NCBI GenBank assembly: GCA_018241665.1
Contig: JAFEDK010000049.1
Span: forward strand, 8,251-54,692
Reading direction: 5' to 3'
Source of the DNA: Pseudomonadota bacterium
Lineage (GTDB): Bacteria; Pseudomonadota; Gammaproteobacteria; Burkholderiales; Rhodocyclaceae
DNA length: 46,442 bases
The notes under the pieces: generated by a model
Seen by the model: the letters and a program-made list of their open reading frames with translations, nothing else
Told to the model about the DNA's origin: nothing
The model's database searches: none
In this document: piece after piece, positions 17,763 to 24,391 of the stretch
How positions within the stretch are numbered: position 1 is the first letter of the stretch
How the letters are laid out: every line of letters begins with the position of its first letter
Translations under genes and position numbers: made by a program

Positions 17763-18944
17763 TCAGCGGTGGTGATAGACCGCCGTCTCGAACTCCACGA
17801 ACTGCGGGTAGGCCACGCAGTCCTGGAAGGGCAGCAGCTGGGTCGCCCAGTAGCCGCCGATGCCGGTCTGGCGGTCGATCCAGTAGAAGGAATTGGCCAG
17901 CCCGGCCCAGGCCAGGGAATTGGCCGGGCGGCCCGACGGGGTCGGCGCGCGGTTGGTCATGAAGGTGTAGGCCCAGCCCTTCGGCACGCCGGGGAAGAAG
18001 CTGCCGGCGTTGGCGAGGGACGGGATCGACGTGGGCCAGCCGGTGCATTCGAGGGAACCGAGCCCGTCACGGGCCATCAGCGCCACCGTCTCCGGGCGCA
18101 GCACGCGGCCGTGGGGGCCGGCGCCGTCGTTGAGGAGCATGCGGATGAACTTCATGTACTCGCCGACCGTCGCGTACAGCCCGTGGCCGCCGCAGTCCAT
18201 CGCCGGCGGCTGCGGCAACACCAGCTCGGGCAACGGGCTGAGCGCGCCGTTGGCGGCACGCTCGTGGATGGTCACCCGGCGTGCCCGCATGGACTCGGAC
18301 ATCGTGAAGCCGATGTCCGCCATGCCCAGCGGCGCGAAGATCCGCTCCTTCATCACCTCGCCGAGGCGCTGGCCGCGCAGCGCCTCGACCACCAGCCCGA
18401 GCCAGTCGATGTTGACGCCGTAGGTCCACCGCTCGCCCGGATCGTGCAGCAGCACGCTGCGGATGGACGGGAACTCGCACGACACGATGGTCGGGATCTC
18501 CTTCGCCGTGCGGTACTGCAGGTCGTCCTGGCTGAAGAACTCGTAGCCGAGGCCGGAGGTGTGCAGGAACAGGTCGTTGATCGTCACGTCGCGCTTCGGC
18601 GGCCGCGTGCGCGGCTGGCCCGCCGCGTCGAAGCCGTCGAGCACCTGCAGTTCGGCGAACTCGGGCAGGTACTTGCGCACCGGGTCGGCAAGCGACAGGC
18701 GCCCCTCCTCGATGAGCTGCATCGCGCAGGTGCCGGTCAGCGCCTTGGTGGTGGAAAAGATCGCGAAGACCGAATCGAGCGTTATCGCCGGCTCGGCGCC
18801 CAGCTCCCGCAGCCCCGCGCAGCCTTCGTAGAAATTGCCGTCCCGGTCGGTGGCCATCGCCACCACGCCGGGCACCCCGCCGGCCCGGTGCACCGCCTGG
18901 TCCAGTACGGAATCCAGGACGGCCGTCAACGTGCTTACCGTCAT
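17763..18944 (-). CDS. Serine hydrolase, class C beta-lactamase/EstB-like fold
   Basis: 393 residues. The start at 18944 is set by GAGGAG 8 bp upstream. The SxxK nucleophile motif is Ser64-Thr-Thr-Lys67 (VFAIFSTTKALTG) and the second motif is Tyr175-x-x-Asn178 (ERWTYGVN). A GGHGLYATVGEYMKF segment probably supplies the third element. No signal peptide is seen, unlike true beta-lactamases, so a cytoplasmic esterase of EstB/LovD type is more likely than antibiotic resistance. With the MetA-type channel and the AraC regulator it may handle an ester substrate (inference). Confidence 0.88.
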   Translation of the reverse strand: MTVSTLTAVLDSVLDQAVHRAGGVPGVVAMATDRDGNFYEGCAGLRELGAEPAITLDSVFAIFSTTKALTGTCAMQLIEEGRLSLADPVRKYLPEFAELQVLDGFDAAGQPRTRPPKRDVTINDLFLHTSGLGYEFFSQDDLQYRTAKEIPTIVSCEFPSIRSVLLHDPGERWTYGVNIDWLGLVVEALRGQRLGEVMKERIFAPLGMADIGFTMSESMRARRVTIHERAANGALSPLPELVLPQPPAMDCGGHGLYATVGEYMKFIRMLLNDGAGPHGRVLRPETVALMARDGLGSLECTGWPTSIPSLANAGSFFPGVPKGWAYTFMTNRAPTPSGRPANSLAWAGLANSFYWIDRQTGIGGYWATQLLPFQDCVAYPQFVEFETAVYHHR

Positions 18945-18980
18945 GCCTTGTCTCCTCATATCGTTGTGGTCCGCTTGACG

Positions 18981-19013
18981 CGCCCGCCCTGAAACCCGGA
19001 GGCCGGGCGGGCG
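18981..19013 (-). terminator. GC-rich 9-bp hairpin between the LTXXQ lipoprotein and the serine hydrolase
   Basis: CGCCCGCCC (18981-18989) pairs with GGGCGGGCG (19005-19013) around a 15-base loop. There is no U-tract on the leftward strand, so it may attenuate or stabilise the transcript rather than terminate it. Confidence 0.4.
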
Positions 19014-19093
19014 GAAGGACGATATGTCGGGACGAGGCCGCCGCCTGTCCGGAAACGGCAGGCGGCTATCGGGATCCGGCAATTATTGGCGGC

Positions 19094-19708
19094 TTACATG
19101 CGGCCGAAGCCGCCCCCCATGCCGTCGGGCGCACCCATGCCGCCCGGGCCGCCACCGCTACCGCCACCGCGGCGGCCGCGGCCACCGGCACCTCGCTGGT
19201 CCTGGCCGTCCTTCCGTTCGGCCGATCCGCCAGCGACATCGCCAAGGCCGGAATACAGGGCCGGCACGGTCTGCGCGAGGCGCTGGTCGGCGATCTTCCT
19301 CTGTGTGTCGTCGAGGATGGCGTACAGCTTTTCGGCGGCGTCCTGGATGTCCTCCATCGCAGCGAGGCGGTTACGCACCACCTCCACCTTCTGGGCGACC
19401 TGCTTCGGCGCGCTCTGGGACACCGCCGCGTAGGACGACAGCTTGAGCTGGTCGGCCATCAGCGCGCCGACCTTCTCCTGGTAGGCCTCCCACAGCGGCA
19501 GCTGGCGCGGCGTCAGCTGCAGGGCCTCGGCGGTCTGCTGCAGCTGGCCCTGGATCTGCTCCACCACCATCGCGCCACCGCCGCCACCCCGGCCTGCCCC
19601 ACCCTGCCCCGGCGGCTCGCCGCCGGGCCCGCCGGGACCACGCAGGGGCGCGCAGGCCGCAATGACCAGGGTGGAAGCCGTCAGCAGGGGCAGGAAGCGG
19701 GTCTTCAT
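19094..19708 (-). CDS. LTXXQ-motif (Spy/CpxP-like) lipoprotein
   Basis: 204 residues with a lipoprotein signal: hydrophobic segment then VIAAC, with the lipidated Cys near residue 19. A Gly/Pro-rich linker follows (about 22-45). The helical core has ALQLTPRQLPLWEAYQEKV, the LTXXQ motif of Spy/CpxP periplasmic chaperones, and a second helical repeat with DDTQRKIADQRL. The C-terminal 45 residues are again Gly/Arg-rich. It would act in the periplasm, anchored to a membrane. Upstream, CTTTA-N8-TAAAG (19768-19785) is a dyad that a stress regulator could use. Confidence 0.75.
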   Translation of the reverse strand: MKTRFLPLLTASTLVIAACAPLRGPGGPGGEPPGQGGAGRGGGGGAMVVEQIQGQLQQTAEALQLTPRQLPLWEAYQEKVGALMADQLKLSSYAAVSQSAPKQVAQKVEVVRNRLAAMEDIQDAAEKLYAILDDTQRKIADQRLAQTVPALYSGLGDVAGGSAERKDGQDQRGAGGRGRRGGGSGGGPGGMGAPDGMGGGFGRM

Positions 19709-19825
19709 CGCAATCAGGGGGCAAAGAGGGAAATGCCCCGAGTATTGCAGTGGCGCGGGTTAGATTTCTTTAAGCCAGTGTAAAGACGGTGAAGGCTTCG
19801 GTTACCGGATGCAGGACCGCACCGG

Positions 19826-20134
19826 CTACAGCGTCGTCAGCCGCGCCAGCTGACGGCCGAACAGCGCGGTCACCAACAGCAGCACCGGCGTGATCGTGAT
19901 GAAGCCGTACAGCACGCGGCGGATCAGCGGATGGGCGCTGTCAGCTTCGATGAAGTGGCGGATCACCAGCCAGCCCTTCAGCCACAGGATGGCGGCCACC
20001 AACCATTGCAGCCCGGCCTGGCCGTGCAGCCCATGGCCCAGCAGCAGCGACAGCCCGGTCAGCGCGAGCAGGCCCAGCCAGGTCTTCACGAGCGGCGCCA
20101 ACGGGGCCGCCGATTCACGATGCATGTCGTTCAT
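19826..20134 (-). CDS. norF: NorF-like / cytochrome c oxidase subunit IV family protein
   Basis: 102 residues, three membrane helices: VKTWLGLLALTGLSLLLGH, GLQWLVAAILWLKGWLVIRHF and YGFITITPVLLLVTALFG. The charged turn IRHFIEADSA is typical of the COX4_pro/NorF group. Start ATG 20134 follows the NorE stop by two bases (TGAGCATG), so the two are translationally coupled. NorF is an accessory of the cytochrome c-type nitric oxide reductase in denitrifiers; the catalytic norCB genes are not in this window. Confidence 0.78.
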   Translation of the reverse strand: MNDMHRESAAPLAPLVKTWLGLLALTGLSLLLGHGLHGQAGLQWLVAAILWLKGWLVIRHFIEADSAHPLIRRVLYGFITITPVLLLVTALFGRQLARLTTL

Positions 20135-20136
20135 GC

Positions 20137-20742
20137 TCACACCAGCACATAGAAGAAGGAGAAGATGACCAGCCAGATGATGTCGGTGGCGTGCCAGTAG
20201 CAGGCCAGCGCCTCCAGGCCGCTGTAGTCGTCGGCCGTATAGCCGCCTGCCAGGTGGCGCGCCAGCACCCACAGGATGCCGAGGATGCCCCACACCGCAT
20301 GCACCATGTGGTTGAAGGTCAGGTAGTAATAAACGCCCGAGAAGATGCCGGCCTGCCCGTCGATGCCGTGGGCCAGGTTCCACTGGATCTCGATGATCTT
20401 GGCGAGCGGATAGCCCAGCGCCAGCACCAGCCCGCCAACCAGCCAGGCAATCGAGGCCCGGCGCCGCCCGACGCGGATCAGCGCCGTGGAACAGGCGATG
20501 CAGAAACTGCTGCTGATCATCACCAGCGTGATGACGGTGCCAAGCGTAGTGGACAAGCCCTCCGCGCCTTTCTCGAAGGCCTCCGGGAAATGGGCGCGGG
20601 CGACGAAATAGACGACGAAGAGCACCAGGAATTCGACGAACTCGCAGCAGATCCCGACCCAGATCCCCTTGTTGCCGGGAATCCGCCCGCCCGGCGCCTC
20701 CTCGAAATCCGGTCCCGCTACAGTCATGGTATTGGCAGTCAT
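20137..20742 (-). CDS. norE: NorE-like / cytochrome c oxidase subunit III family protein
   Basis: 201 residues. ATG 20742 is preferred because GGGGAA stands just upstream; another in-frame ATG is at 20754. About five membrane helices: GIWVGICCEFVEFLVLFVVYFVARA, TLGTVITLVMISSSFCIACSTALI, IAWLVGGLVLALGYPLAKIIE, FNHMVHAVWGILGILWVLAR and YWHATDIIWLVIFSFFYVLV. The final HATDIIWLVIF is diagnostic of subunit III, and at this length without extra helices it is of NorE type. It forms a two-gene unit with norF, driven by an FNR/Dnr-like site at 20839-20852. Confidence 0.82.
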   Translation of the reverse strand: MTANTMTVAGPDFEEAPGGRIPGNKGIWVGICCEFVEFLVLFVVYFVARAHFPEAFEKGAEGLSTTLGTVITLVMISSSFCIACSTALIRVGRRRASIAWLVGGLVLALGYPLAKIIEIQWNLAHGIDGQAGIFSGVYYYLTFNHMVHAVWGILGILWVLARHLAGGYTADDYSGLEALACYWHATDIIWLVIFSFFYVLV

Positions 20743-20838
20743 CGTTTTCCCCATTGCTCGGCAGCCGCCATTCTTCGCCACCGGCCCGGCCGCGGAAGGA
20801 ACAGATGAAATGGTTTACTGCCGATACAGATCGGGGAA

Positions 20839-20852
20839 TTGATGCTGGTCAA
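20839..20852 (-). promoter_or_regulatory. FNR/Dnr/NnrR-type box upstream of norE
   Basis: TTGAT-GCTG-GTCAA matches the CRP/FNR consensus TTGAT-N4-ATCAA at 9 of 10 positions. It centres 104 bp before the norE ATG. On the leftward strand a TAAACC hexamer lies about 30 bp from the box centre, where a class II FNR-dependent -10 would be. It supports oxygen- or NO-responsive expression of norEF. Confidence 0.7.
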
Positions 20853-20897
20853 TTCTGCGCAGGAGCATCAGGGAAATACGCCGTGAAGGCGAATGCC

Positions 20898-20968
20898 CGT
20901 GGGGGCGAATTCATTCGCCCGCGGACTCCAATTCATCCGGCTGAGGGCGAATGAATTCGCCCCCGCGG
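20898..20968. repeat. REP pair (BIME-like), copy 3
   Basis: The left unit at 20898-20924 (CGTGG head, the 18-bp palindrome, GCGG) and the inverted unit at 20945-20968 are separated by 20 bases. The palindromes are identical to copies 1 and 2, while the outer flank is CGCGG instead of CACAG. It lies in the 278-bp gap between norE and the TorF-like gene, between the FNR-like box and the porin stop. Confidence 0.85.
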
Positions 20969-21020
20969 AAGCCCGCCCCACGGAATGGCGAGCGGATCCC
21001 TCACTTCATGAAGACCCCGC

Positions 21021-21935
21021 TCAGAACCCGTAGCTGATCAACCCCACCAGCTTGCTCACCTGGTTCACCCCGAAGCGGTTGTCGCCGCCGATGATGCCCT
21101 GCAGCGTCCACGTCAGGCCGGTGCTGCCGATGGGCTGGGACAGGCCGAGGACGAGGTGACGGAAGCCGTCGCTGATCGGGCCCTTGCCGGCGAAGCAGCC
21201 ATTGACCACGAAGGCGGTGCCCGGCGCGCAGGATCCACCCGTGGCGGCGTCGCCGGTGCCCAGGTACTTGCCCTCCCGCGCGTAGGTGTACCAGCCGAGG
21301 CTGGCCGTGAAGGTCAGCTCGGCCGGCAGCGGGCGGGTGTAGTTGAGCGTCCAGTAGGTGTCGCCCCGGTTGCCCCACACGGTGTCGTTGAGCAGGGTCT
21401 GCGCGTTCAGCGCGTATTCCTGCCAGGCCAGGCCGAGCTTGGTCTCGGTGGCGTTGGCGTGGCGGCCGTTGAGGTAGTAGTAGGCAGTCAGGCCCAGCGT
21501 GTAGGAGACGTCGCCGAGCTTGCCGGTGTAGCCGCCGTAGAAGTCGTTCTCCACCGACTTGCCGTCCTGGAAGTCGCTGACCGCCACATTGCCGGTGGCC
21601 GCGTACTGGTCGTAGGAGCGCCCCAGCTGCTTGTACGAATAGTGGATCGCCGATGCCCAGTAGCCCAGGTAGAAACCGCTTTCATGGGTGAAATCGACGC
21701 CCCACTGGGGTGTGAAGCGGTCCGACTCAGGGGCGTCCGCGCCCTGGTTGCCGAGGCCGGGCTTGGCGTTGCCGTAGGTGGTCGTCGCGCCGCGCAGGTA
21801 GTAGCGGCTGGCGAGATCGACATGCCCGGTGAGGGTGTAGGGCGGTGCGGCTTCATCGGCCGCCAGGGCGGGGCTGGCGGAAACGGCGAGGACGGACAGG
21901 GCGCACAGCGACCCTGCGATGGCTTTATCAAGCAT
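21021..21935 (-). CDS. TorF-family putative porin, divergent from the guanidine operon
   Basis: 304 residues. The signal peptide MLDKAIAGSLCALSVLAVSA is cut near 25 (SPALA-ADEA). The mature part begins PYTLTGHVDLASRYYLRGATTTYGN, the usual start of TorF/gcw_chp outer-membrane proteins, then continues with alternating strands (WGVDFTHESGFYLGYWAS, DVSYTLGLTAYYYLNG, TYWTLNYTRPL) and ends in Phe (LVGLISYGF). It is divergent from the guanidine operon with a 571-bp shared control region and has its own sigma-54-like promoter. That arrangement suggests an outer-membrane route for guanidine or a related nitrogen source (inference; TorF substrates are not established). Confidence 0.88.
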   Translation of the reverse strand: MLDKAIAGSLCALSVLAVSASPALAADEAAPPYTLTGHVDLASRYYLRGATTTYGNAKPGLGNQGADAPESDRFTPQWGVDFTHESGFYLGYWASAIHYSYKQLGRSYDQYAATGNVAVSDFQDGKSVENDFYGGYTGKLGDVSYTLGLTAYYYLNGRHANATETKLGLAWQEYALNAQTLLNDTVWGNRGDTYWTLNYTRPLPAELTFTASLGWYTYAREGKYLGTGDAATGGSCAPGTAFVVNGCFAGKGPISDGFRHLVLGLSQPIGSTGLTWTLQGIIGGDNRFGVNQVSKLVGLISYGF

Positions 21936-21984
21936 CACGAGAGAAGACTCCGATTGAGGTTCCGGATATGCGCGCCGTCCTCCT

Positions 21985-22001
21985 AGCAGAAAGCGGACCA
22001 A
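21985..22001 (-). promoter_or_regulatory. Sigma-54 (-24/-12) promoter for the TorF-like porin
   Basis: On the leftward strand the sequence reads TTGGTCCGCTTTCTGCT. The invariant GG and GC are exactly 10 bases apart, and it matches TTGGCACG-N4-TTGCT at all but three informative positions. Transcription would start near 21975, leaving a leader of about 40 nt before the ATG at 21935. Confidence 0.6.
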
Positions 22002-22092
22002 CCGGCACCGGGGCGGACGCGGCGGCGGCTTTGCATATACATGGCGACGCAATCCACCCCACCCAATCCGGGCACAGCACGCCCACCGGCGA

Positions 22093-22109
22093 TGCACCCG
22101 CGGCGTGCC
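22093..22109. promoter_or_regulatory. NtrC-like enhancer site 1
   Basis: T-GCACC-CGCGG-CGTGC-C matches the NtrC dyad GCACC-N5-GGTGC with one mismatch. Its centre is 31 bp (three helical turns) from the second site, the spacing seen for cooperative NtrC dimers at glnA. It lies between the two opposed sigma-54 promoters. Confidence 0.5.
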
Positions 22110-22123
22110 TGCCCATTTCCGGC

Positions 22124-22140
22124 GGCACCACGGCGGTGCA
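22124..22140. promoter_or_regulatory. NtrC-like enhancer site 2
   Basis: G-GCACC-ACGGC-GGTGC-A is a perfect match to the NtrC dyad GCACC-N5-GGTGC. It is about 130 bp upstream of the rightward -12 element and about 140 bp from the leftward one, both normal enhancer distances, so one pair of sites could serve both promoters. Confidence 0.6.
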
Positions 22141-22251
22141 TCCACCTTTTCGGCATGCGCGGCGCGAGACGCCGGACTCCACCCGCATCCCGCGCGACAA
22201 CACCCTGGCAGGCCAGTGTCCACAAGGCTTTCACGGGATTGTCACGACAAC

Positions 22252-22267
22252 TGGCACCGCTATTGCT
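22252..22267 (+). promoter_or_regulatory. Sigma-54 (-24/-12) promoter of the guanidine operon
   Basis: TGGCAC-CGCTA-TTGCT matches the consensus TGGCAC-N5-TTGCW, with GG and GC exactly 10 bases apart. The predicted start is near 22278, so the transcript would begin about 45 nt before the riboswitch aptamer. This places the operon under general nitrogen control (NtrC with RpoN). Confidence 0.8.
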
Positions 22268-22324
22268 AAACGATCGGCGAGAGGGAGCGAATCGCGCTGC
22301 ATCGCGTTCGCTTCATCGAAGGGT

Positions 22325-22451
22325 GGCTAGGGTTCCGGTCCCGTTTCGGATATGCGCACATATCAGGGGATGTCTGGTCCGAGAGCTGCCGGCTACGCCA
22401 GGCCGAGCAGGCATGTCGTGGCTCCACGGAGGGATAAAAGCCCGGGAGGAA
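22325..22451 (+). promoter_or_regulatory. Guanidine-I (ykkC) riboswitch
   Basis: The conserved landmarks of the ykkC class occur in order: GGCTAGGGTTCCG (22325-22337), then GTCTGGTCCGAGAG (22372-22385), then a variable stem, and CACGGAGGGATAAAAGCCCG with GGGAGGA following (about 22425-22450). These are the near-invariant bases that form the guanidinium pocket. The downstream genes (ABC transporter, DUF1989 pair, carboxylase, allophanate hydrolase) are a regular guanidine-I regulon. Boundaries are approximate because the outer P1 stem was judged by eye. Confidence 0.93.
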
Positions 22452-22483
22452 CGCTTTGGATGAAGCGCCCTCTCGCCCGTTTT
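22443..22483 (+). terminator. Riboswitch-controlled intrinsic terminator (expression platform)
   Basis: The 5' arm CGGG-AGG-(AA)-CGCTT (22443-22456) and 3' arm AAGCG-(C)-CCT-(CTCG)-CCCG (22463-22479) close a TGGATG loop and are followed by TTTT (22480-22483). The CGGGAGG half is also the 3' end of the guanidine-I aptamer, so the two structures exclude each other: ligand binding should free the RNA from termination. The first gene starts 24 bp later. Confidence 0.7.
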
Positions 22484-22506
22484 CTCCCAAACGACAGGAG
22501 CCCTTC

Positions 22507-23559
22507 ATGTACCAGACCGACACCCGCCGCGTTCGTCCGACCGTCCTCCGCGACACGCGCGCCACCGCCACTTCCTCCCTCCTCAAGCGCCTCAAGACCA
22601 CCCTCGCCGTGCTCGGCCTGGGCAGCGCACTGCTCGCCGCGCCGGCGCCGGCCCTCGCCGAGGTCAAGGTCGGCGTGTCCGACTGGCCGGGCTGGGTGGC
22701 CTGGTACGTGGCCGAGCAGAAGGGCTTCTTCAAGAAATACAAGGCCGACGTGAAGCTGGTGTGGTTCGCCAACTACACCGACTCCATCTCCGCACTGTCC
22801 TCCGGCCAGCTCGACGCCAACTGCCAGACCTGGTCCGACACCATGGGCCCGCTGGCCAAGGGCGTTCCGGTGAAGGCGGTGCTCGTCAATGACAACTCGG
22901 CCGGCAACGACGCGCTGATGGTCAGCGACAAGATCAAGGGCTTCGCCGACCTGAAGGGCAAGCGCATCGCCCTCGAAGAGTTCAGCATCTCCCACTTCGT
23001 GCTTGCCACCGCGCTGGCCAAGAACGGCCTGACCCAGAAGGACGTGAAGGTGGTGAACCTGTCCGCCGGCGACGCCGCAGCGGCCTTCCTGGCCGGCCGC
23101 GTGGACGCCGCAGTGGTGTGGAACCCGTGGGTCTCGCAGATCGAGAAGAGCGGCAAGGGCAAGCCGCTGTTCACGTCGAAGGACATGCCGGGCCTGATCC
23201 CCGACCTGCTGGTGGCCCAGGACAAGGCCATCAAGACCAAGCACAAGGACCTGGTCGGCATGATCCGGGCCTGGTTCGACACCGAGAAGTTCATCCGCGA
23301 CAACCCGGACGAAGCGGCGAAGATCATGTCCAAGGTAGTCGGCATGAAGGCCGAGGACTACAAGGTCTTCCTGCCCGGCACGCGCTTCTTCGACGCGGCG
23401 GCCAACCAGACTGCGCTGACGCCGACCGACGCCAAATCCCTGCAGGCCGTCGCACCGACCATCTCGGCCTTCCTGCTCGACAAGAAGCTGATCGACGGCA
23501 AGCCCGACGCCGCCAAGGGCATCGACGCCAGCCTGCTCGCCGAAGCCCTCGGCAAGTGA
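22507..23559 (+). CDS. Guanidine-operon ABC transporter substrate-binding protein
   Basis: 350 residues. ATG 22507 is set by AGGAG 7 bp upstream. The signal peptide is long, with a basic n-region (about 1-28) and a hydrophobic core (LAVLGLGSALLAAPAPALA, cleavage near 51). The mature part has the NrtA/SsuA/TauA-like fold: VKVGVSDWPGWVAWYVAEQKGFFKKYKADVKL at the start, DSISALSSGQLDANCQTW in the pocket, and DAAAAFLAGRVDAAVVWNPW. It is the type annotated as putative urea-carboxylase-associated binding protein. Placement behind a guanidine-I riboswitch makes guanidine the likelier ligand. First gene of the operon, 7 bp before the permease. Confidence 0.92.
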   Translation: MYQTDTRRVRPTVLRDTRATATSSLLKRLKTTLAVLGLGSALLAAPAPALAEVKVGVSDWPGWVAWYVAEQKGFFKKYKADVKLVWFANYTDSISALSSGQLDANCQTWSDTMGPLAKGVPVKAVLVNDNSAGNDALMVSDKIKGFADLKGKRIALEEFSISHFVLATALAKNGLTQKDVKVVNLSAGDAAAAFLAGRVDAAVVWNPWVSQIEKSGKGKPLFTSKDMPGLIPDLLVAQDKAIKTKHKDLVGMIRAWFDTEKFIRDNPDEAAKIMSKVVGMKAEDYKVFLPGTRFFDAAANQTALTPTDAKSLQAVAPTISAFLLDKKLIDGKPDAAKGIDASLLAEALGK

Positions 23560-23566
23560 GACGGCC

Positions 23567-24391
23567 ATGAGCGCAAGCAAGCGAGCCGGCGGGGGCGGCA
23601 GCCCCCTGTGGCAGATCCGCTCCGCCATCGACCCGCGCCAGTACTGGCTGCTGGCCCTGTTCGGGCTGGTCGCGCCGCTCGTCGCGTGGCTGGTGGCGAG
23701 CCACCTGGACGGCACCGACAAGGTCTTCCTGCCCGGCCCGGCCGACGTGCTGGCCCGCATCTGGAGCTGGGCCACGGATGACGACCTGGCCGCCGACGTG
23801 GCGATCAGCACCTGGCGCGTGGTGGCCGGCTGGGCCCTGTCGGCCGCCATCGCGCTGCCGCTGGGCCTCTTCATCGGCAGCTACCGGGCCGTGCAGGCGC
23901 TGCTGGAGCCCCTCACCGACTTCGTCCGCTACATGCCCGCGGTGGCCTTCATCCCGCTGGTCATGCTGTGGGTCGGCATCGAGGAGGGCTCCAAGGTGGC
24001 GATCATCTTCATCGGCACCTTCTTCCAGATGGTGCTGATGGTCGCCGAAGACGTGCGCCGGGTGCCACTGGCGCAGATCGAGGCAGCCCAGACGATGGGC
24101 GCCACGCGCAGCGAGATCCTCGAGAAGGTCATCGTCCCGTCGGCCAAGCCGGCCCTGCTCGACACCCTGCGGGTGACCATGGGCTGGGCATGGACCTACC
24201 TGGTGGTGGCCGAGCTGGTGGCCTCCAACTCCGGCCTCGGCTACGCGGTGCTCAAGGCCCAGCGCTTCCTGCAGACCGACAAGATCTTCGCCGGCATCCT
24301 GCTGATCGGCCTGATCGGCCTCCTCATCGACCAGGGCTTCCGCCTGGTCCATCGCAAGGCCTTCCCCTACCTCGCCGGGAGACACCGATGA
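23567..24391 (+). CDS. Guanidine-operon ABC transporter permease
   Basis: 274 residues, SsuC/TauC-type permease with about six membrane helices: YWLLALFGLVAPLVAWLVAS, TWRVVAGWALSAAIALPLGLFIG, YMPAVAFIPLVMLWVGI, VAIIFIGTFFQMVLMVAEDV, TMGWAWTYLVVAELVA and FAGILLIGLIGLLIDQGF. The EAA loop EAAQTMGATRSEILEKVIVP contacts the ATPase. Its stop overlaps the ATPase start by 4 bp (ATGA), so subunits are translationally coupled. It moves the ligand of the upstream binding protein across the inner membrane. Confidence 0.93.
   Translation: MSASKRAGGGGSPLWQIRSAIDPRQYWLLALFGLVAPLVAWLVASHLDGTDKVFLPGPADVLARIWSWATDDDLAADVAISTWRVVAGWALSAAIALPLGLFIGSYRAVQALLEPLTDFVRYMPAVAFIPLVMLWVGIEEGSKVAIIFIGTFFQMVLMVAEDVRRVPLAQIEAAQTMGATRSEILEKVIVPSAKPALLDTLRVTMGWAWTYLVVAELVASNSGLGYAVLKAQRFLQTDKIFAGILLIGLIGLLIDQGFRLVHRKAFPYLAGRHR

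Noticed and set aside
17763-18944. Class C beta-lactamase conferring antibiotic resistance
   Set aside because: It has SxxK and YxxN, but no signal peptide and no clear KTG box; an EstB-like esterase fits better.
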